A stretch of 17,047 nt of DNA from DASPPK01 sp041479575 (lineage in GTDB: Archaea > Thermoproteota > Bathyarchaeia > Bathyarchaeales > Bathycorpusculaceae), in contig JBGOYH010000025.1 in NCBI GenBank assembly GCA_041479575.1, positions 1 through 17,047 of the forward strand. The letters run 5' to 3'. The notes under the pieces were generated by a model. That model was given only the letters and a program-made list of their open reading frames with translations. It was not told the origin of the DNA and searched no databases. This document shows, piece by piece, positions 13,958-17,047 of this stretch; the stretch's first letter is position 1; each line of letters begins with the position of its first letter. The translations under genes were made by a program, and so were the position numbers.

Positions 13958-14035
13958 TGGCGCCCTGGCCGGGATTCGGACCCGGGTCCTGCGGGCGACA
14001 GCCGCATATACTAGACCGGACTATACTACCAGGGC
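13958..14035 (-). tRNA. tRNA-Asp (anticodon GUC) with encoded CCA
   Basis: Read on the minus strand, GCCCTGG at the 5' end pairs with CCAGGGC at the 3' end. The next bases are TA (8-9), then a D-arm (GTAT/ATAT with AGTCCGGTCTAGT loop). The anticodon arm is TGCGG-CTGTCGC-CCGCA with a perfect 5-bp stem and GTC at 34-36. The variable loop is GGAC. The T-arm is CCGGG-TCCGAAT-CCCGG. The discriminator is G, the usual base for tRNA-Asp, and CCA is encoded directly after it. No intron is present. It is tightly packed between the 97-residue gene and mdh on the other strand. Confidence 0.95.
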
Positions 14036-14127
14036 CTTTTGGCGTGATGCCGAATGAATAGAATTTGCTTTGATTAATTAAGCTTTCTTGATGTTTTTAT
14101 CAGCTGTTTTGAGGCTGCTCCTAGTTA

Positions 14128-14136
14128 GATTTATGT
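14128..14136 (+). promoter_or_regulatory. Candidate TATA box of mdh
   Basis: GATTTATGT is centred near 14132, about 30 bases before the ATG at 14162, so the mRNA would have almost no leader. This supports the inner ATG over an upstream start at 14135, which would lie inside the promoter. Confidence 0.45.
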
Positions 14137-14161
14137 GAATCTAGCTCTTCATCTGTATGTT

Positions 14162-15079
14162 ATGATAACTATAGTTGGTGCAGGGAAAGTTGGAAGTTCA
14201 GCTGCTTTTAACATTTTGGGACGAAGGATTAGCGATGTAGTTTTGATAGATGTTGTTGAGAATCTTGCAGTTGGTGAGGCTTTGGACATGATGCAGGCTG
14301 CACCTGCAATCGAGTTTGACGGGAAAATCAAGGGGACAAGCGATTTTAATGAAATGAAAGGTTCGGAACTTGTCATCGTGACTGCAGGTCTGGCTCGGCA
14401 GCCTGGAATGAGCCGGATTGATTTGGTGAACAAGAACGCGAAGATTGTGAAGTCTGTTGTTAAAGAGGTCGTCAAGTACGCGCCTGATTGTAAGTTGATG
14501 ATAGTTACGAATCCGGTTGATGTCATGACCCACGTTGCTTACAAGGAGTCGGGGTTTAAGAGAAACAGGGTTTTCGGAATGGGAAACATCCTTGACACCC
14601 TACGTTTCAGGTCTTATCTTGCAATGGAGTTGGGCGTGTCAAGAGAGGATATTCGCGCTTTGGTGATTGGAGAGCATGGGGATTCGATGGTTCCTCTCGT
14701 CAACTTTGCGTCTGTTTCAGGGATACCTGTGTCCACTTTGCTGAGGAAGGAACAGATTGACAAGATAGTTGGTTTGACGAAGACTTCTGGTGCTGATGTG
14801 ATAAAGCTTAAGGGCTCCACAATTTACGCTCCAGCAGCCGTGATTGCGATTATGGCCGATGCTGTTTTGAGGGACAGAAACCGAGTCATGAGTGTTTCCA
14901 CTTATTTGCAGGGCGAGTATGGATTGTCAAACGTGTCGATCGGCGTTCCATGCGTTCTTGGAAAGAATGGAGTTGAAAGAATATTGGAGCTCAAACTAGA
15001 TTCTGAAGCGAAACGGGCTTTTGAAGAGTCAGCTTCCATAATCAAAGATGCAATAACAAAGATGGACGAGACGGTTTGA
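14162..15079 (+). CDS. mdh: Malate dehydrogenase (NAD-dependent, LDH/MDH family)
   Basis: A 305-residue Rossmann-fold dehydrogenase that interconverts malate and oxaloacetate. The dinucleotide fold starts at once: MITIVGAGKVG (Gly6, Gly8, Gly11), with Asp30 ending the second strand (VVLID), which favours NAD over NADP. Substrate specificity is set by Arg79 in AGLARQPGMSR; lactate dehydrogenases have Gln there, so malate is the expected substrate. Arg85, Asn117 (VTNPVD), Asp145/Arg148 (LDTLRFR) and catalytic His172 (GEHGDSMVP) complete the active site. Starting at 14162 removes nine unconserved residues from the longer frame. The DUF2156-like gene starts 16 bases after the stop, so the two probably form one transcript. 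Length and residues are normal for the archaeal family. Confidence 0.95.
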   Translation: MITIVGAGKVGSSAAFNILGRRISDVVLIDVVENLAVGEALDMMQAAPAIEFDGKIKGTSDFNEMKGSELVIVTAGLARQPGMSRIDLVNKNAKIVKSVVKEVVKYAPDCKLMIVTNPVDVMTHVAYKESGFKRNRVFGMGNILDTLRFRSYLAMELGVSREDIRALVIGEHGDSMVPLVNFASVSGIPVSTLLRKEQIDKIVGLTKTSGADVIKLKGSTIYAPAAVIAIMADAVLRDRNRVMSVSTYLQGEYGLSNVSIGVPCVLGKNGVERILELKLDSEAKRAFEESASIIKDAITKMDETV

Positions 15080-15095
15080 GCATACGAGGGATGGT

Positions 15096-16019
15096 TTGAG
15101 CGTTAAGCTCCCGGAATTTCCGAGCTTCAGAGAGCTGACCATCGAGGATAAGCCCTTTTTCGACTCTTTCCTGAGAGAAGCACAACCCCAAATATCCGAA
15201 TTGACATTCACAAACCTGTTTGTGTGGAACGCTTCTGAACCAGTCCAAATCTCGCGGCTTGGCGAAGCTGTATTGGTTCAACGCAAAAGACTTCGAGATG
15301 GCAAGACTTTTCTACTGCCACCGCTTGGGAAAGAATCGTTAGCGAGAACATTGGAAACACTGAGAACAGTGAAGTTGGGAGATAATGGACTTCCACCATT
15401 CTACGGGGTCACCGCCGAACAGTTGCGGCAACTTGACAATGGGGGCTTAAGAGTTGAACCTGACCGTGACGACTGGGACTATGTTTATCTGACAAGCGAT
15501 CTTGCTGACCTTCCGGGTGACAAATATCATCCCAAACGAAACTTCGTTACCCGTTGCTTGACCAAGTATAATTGCAGATATGCCAGCGTTGGACGGTTGG
15601 AAATCGAAGATTGTCTCCAACTTCAAACAAAATGGTGCAACCTTCGCCAGTGCAACGAAGTTCAAGGACTAGAAGCAGAAAACACCGCTATCAAGACCGC
15701 TTGCGAATATTATGAGTACCTCGGCGTCTTTGGAGGAGCCATATATGTCGATGACAAAATCGAAGCATTCACGCTTGCCGAACCACTTAACAACGAAACA
15801 GCGGTCATTCACTTCGAAAAAGCCAACCCCGAAATAGAAGGGCTATACCAAGTCATAAACCAATGGTTCTGCCAGAAAGCCCTCAAAACATTCAAGTTTG
15901 TGAACAGGGAACAGGACCTGGGCATACCAGGCTTGAGAAAAGCTAAGGAGAGCTACTACCCTCACCACATGGTTGAAAAACACGTAGCCTATCTGATTTT
16001 CAATCCTGTCTCAACGTGA
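15096..16019 (+). CDS. DUF2156-like protein (LPG-synthase C-domain / GNAT-like fold)
   Basis: A 307-residue soluble protein related to the catalytic domain of phosphatidylglycerol lysyltransferases (DUF2156). It opens with FPSFRELTIEDKPFFDSFLREAQPQISELTFTNLFVWN, the typical family N-terminus. The middle has DDWDYVYLTSDLADLPGDKYHPKRNFVTRCL, matching the conserved L-x-G-x-x-x-x-x-K-x-N-x-x-x-x-F signature. The C-terminal half has VDDKIEAFTLAEPLNNETAVIHFEKANPEIEGLYQVINQWFC and VNREQDLGIPGLRKAKESYYP, both family hallmarks. No membrane segments are present, unlike MprF. Family members are thought to transfer an amino-acyl or acyl group, but the substrate of soluble versions is unknown. The start is TTG at 15096 with GAGGG just upstream. 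It probably shares a transcript with mdh; no functional link is evident. Confidence 0.82.
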   Translation: MSVKLPEFPSFRELTIEDKPFFDSFLREAQPQISELTFTNLFVWNASEPVQISRLGEAVLVQRKRLRDGKTFLLPPLGKESLARTLETLRTVKLGDNGLPPFYGVTAEQLRQLDNGGLRVEPDRDDWDYVYLTSDLADLPGDKYHPKRNFVTRCLTKYNCRYASVGRLEIEDCLQLQTKWCNLRQCNEVQGLEAENTAIKTACEYYEYLGVFGGAIYVDDKIEAFTLAEPLNNETAVIHFEKANPEIEGLYQVINQWFCQKALKTFKFVNREQDLGIPGLRKAKESYYPHHMVEKHVAYLIFNPVST

Positions 16020-16098
16020 AACGTATCGAGTCACAGACCTAATTGTCTATCAATGAGAGTCTTGGAGAGTCGCGCGCGTCGACCTACTTCAACACAAA

Positions 16099-16106
16099 CT
16101 TTAAAG
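16099..16106 (+). promoter_or_regulatory. TATA box of the Lrp/AsnC-like gene
   Basis: CTTTAAAG is centred near 16102 and predicts transcription from about 16129. An SD-like GAGGG at 16134-16138 precedes the TTG start at 16149, so this mRNA has a short leader. Confidence 0.5.
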
Positions 16107-16148
16107 TATCTCTTATGCATCAAATTCTAAGAAGAGGGAAGAACGACT

Positions 16149-16691
16149 TTGAAAGATGTAGAATTGAAACTGATTTCTGAGTTGATGAAGAATAGTCGAA
16201 GAAGCGACAGAGACTTAGCCAAGGTCATAGGAGTTTCTCAACCAACTGTCACCAGGGTCAGACAAAGACTGGAAAAAGAAGGAATCGTAAAAGAATACAC
16301 GATGATACCTGACTTCCAGAAACTCGGGTGTCACATTATGGCAATCATCTTTTTGAAACTGAAGCCTCTTTCTTCAAAGGAACGCGATGAACTGTACAGA
16401 GAATCTCGGAAAGTGGAGAAGGAAAATCCTCGGACTCTCCTTCTGGCCATGGAGGGAATGGGTATGGGAGAGGATATGGTGGAGATTTTATTCTTCAGGG
16501 ATTACTCGGAATATGCAGATTACCTACGAACTGTCAGGGAGGCGGCGACGAAACAGCTAGAACCCTACATGAATGCGGAAGATATTAGGGGATTCTTGGT
16601 AGATTTGCAGGACAGCACTCATTATCAACCAATAACCTTCTCCAGAATAGCTGCTCACTTGCGAAAGATGACCAACGAAGACCAAAAGTAG
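16149..16691 (+). CDS. Lrp/AsnC-like transcriptional regulator
   Basis: A 180-residue DNA-binding protein. Residues 1-55 are an AsnC-type winged helix: MKDVELKLISELMKNSRRSDRDLAKVIGVSQPTVTRVRQRLEKEGIVKEYTMIPD, with the recognition helix in SQPTVTRVRQRL. The remaining ~120 residues have a strand like the family's effector domain (MAIIFLKLKPL). They then depart from the usual compact RAM domain, with an added helix (SSKERDELYRESRKVEKENP) and a glycine- and methionine-rich segment (LAMEGMGMGEDMVEILFF). Lrp-type regulators sense amino acids or other small ligands and form dimers or octamers. Neither ligand nor target can be read here. Starting at TTG 16149 places the helix-turn-helix at the family's normal position. 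It stands alone, with spacers on both sides. Confidence 0.82.
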   Translation: MKDVELKLISELMKNSRRSDRDLAKVIGVSQPTVTRVRQRLEKEGIVKEYTMIPDFQKLGCHIMAIIFLKLKPLSSKERDELYRESRKVEKENPRTLLLAMEGMGMGEDMVEILFFRDYSEYADYLRTVREAATKQLEPYMNAEDIRGFLVDLQDSTHYQPITFSRIAAHLRKMTNEDQK

Positions 16692-16926
16692 CTTTCCATT
16701 TTCTGCGCTTGAGAATGGGTTTTCTAGGCGCGGAGAATCAGGATTTCCTGTTCCCAACGAGACTAACATATCTGATAACACCCGAGCTCTGCTGATAGTT
16801 CATACAATTCCTGGAGACCTGGACGAACGGCGGGCAAAAAGTCTCAAACAAGAGTGCGCCGGTTAATGCTAGACTTTAAATATGCAGGAAACCAAGGGTA
16901 ACACTTGAAGTTTGGTCTTAGAGAAG
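16692..16926. other. Spacer of 235 bases, promoter at its right end
   Basis: No coding sequence, tRNA or strong hairpin is seen. The right end has the AT-rich element CTTTAAATA at 16874-16882, a good TATA box for the partial gene that follows, with transcription expected from about 16905. Confidence 0.45.
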
Positions 16927-17047
16927 ATGAAGGCAGGACGAGCGGTCTCTGTAATTGGGGGTTTTCTTGTCTTTGTAGGCTTAATTCTTAACTTGCCAAC
17001 AGCCCTTCTTTTGCTCGATCCGAATCTGAAATTGTATCCCCTCCCAG
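16927..17047 (+). CDS. Partial small membrane protein, runs off the right edge
   Basis: The first 40 codons of a gene cut by the window. The product begins MKAGRAVSVIGGFLVFVGL and continues with ILNLPTALLLLDPNLKLYPLP. After a short basic N-terminus there is one hydrophobic stretch (about residues 8-30) that is either a membrane anchor or a signal peptide. The family is not recognisable from this much sequence. A TATA-like CTTTAAATA at 16874-16882 supports transcription toward it with a leader of about 20 bases. An in-frame TTG at 16912 is an alternative start adding five residues. Confidence 0.55.
   Translation, partial: MKAGRAVSVIGGFLVFVGLILNLPTALLLLDPNLKLYPLP

Noticed and set aside
1..17047. 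CRISPR array, riboswitch or replication origin
   Set aside because: No regularly spaced direct repeats, no recognised riboswitch core, and no cluster of origin-type motifs or replication initiator gene were seen.

Overview
The window looks like part of an archaeal chromosome. TATA-like boxes sit about 25-30 bases before start codons, several genes appear leaderless or use TTG starts, and the gene set is archaeal: NucS/EndoMS, an Nre-family repair protein with a PCNA-binding tail, an AbrB/VapC pair, an Lrp/AsnC regulator and an archaeal-style malate dehydrogenase. A mesophilic or moderately thermophilic uncultivated lineage such as Bathyarchaeia is a reasonable guess, but no marker here fixes the phylum.

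Layout. 1-988: a frameshifted DDE transposase of the IS5/IS4 type, running off the left edge. 1145-2257 (-): an orphan protein with a PD-(D/E)xK nuclease domain. 2258-3006: a 749-base region without a convincing gene, rich in hairpins that resemble tRNA T-arms. 3007-3686: a VapB/VapC toxin-antitoxin pair with a 4-base overlap. 3800-5719: a possible 45-residue ORF followed by an ABC ATPase and its ABC-2 type permease. 5946-8939 (-): a 997-residue sensor kinase with an N-terminal receiver domain and five PAS domains. 8940-9609: a decayed spacer with a Nudix-box fragment. 9610-10176 (-): a SAM methyltransferase, divergent from nucS (10207-11025), followed by inorganic pyrophosphatase and an unrecognised protein. 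12185-13540 (-): Nre repair protein, divergent from a 97-residue unknown protein. 13958-14035 (-): tRNA-Asp(GUC) with encoded CCA. 14162-16019: malate dehydrogenase and a DUF2156-like protein. 16149-16691: an Lrp/AsnC-like regulator. 16927-end: the start of a small membrane protein.

How the genes relate. The ABC pair is a clear operon, and mdh with the DUF2156 gene is a likely one. NucS and Nre both end in PCNA-interacting-peptide-like motifs and lie within about 2.5 kb, so this stretch may be linked to replication-coupled DNA repair. The left part and the 8.9-9.6 kb spacer look like accessory or decayed DNA.

Most unusual signals, all in non-coding or decayed DNA: (i) six perfect 8-base alternating GC tracts, two of which bracket the Nudix-box fragment; (ii) a 22-base tRNA D-arm-like repeat present once in each of two convergent spacers; (iii) T-arm-like hairpins at 2.6-2.8 kb that include a CAGCCCC-A-CCA string able to pair with the 5' end of the D-arm-like repeat. 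I see no CRISPR array, phage module or complete new defence system.
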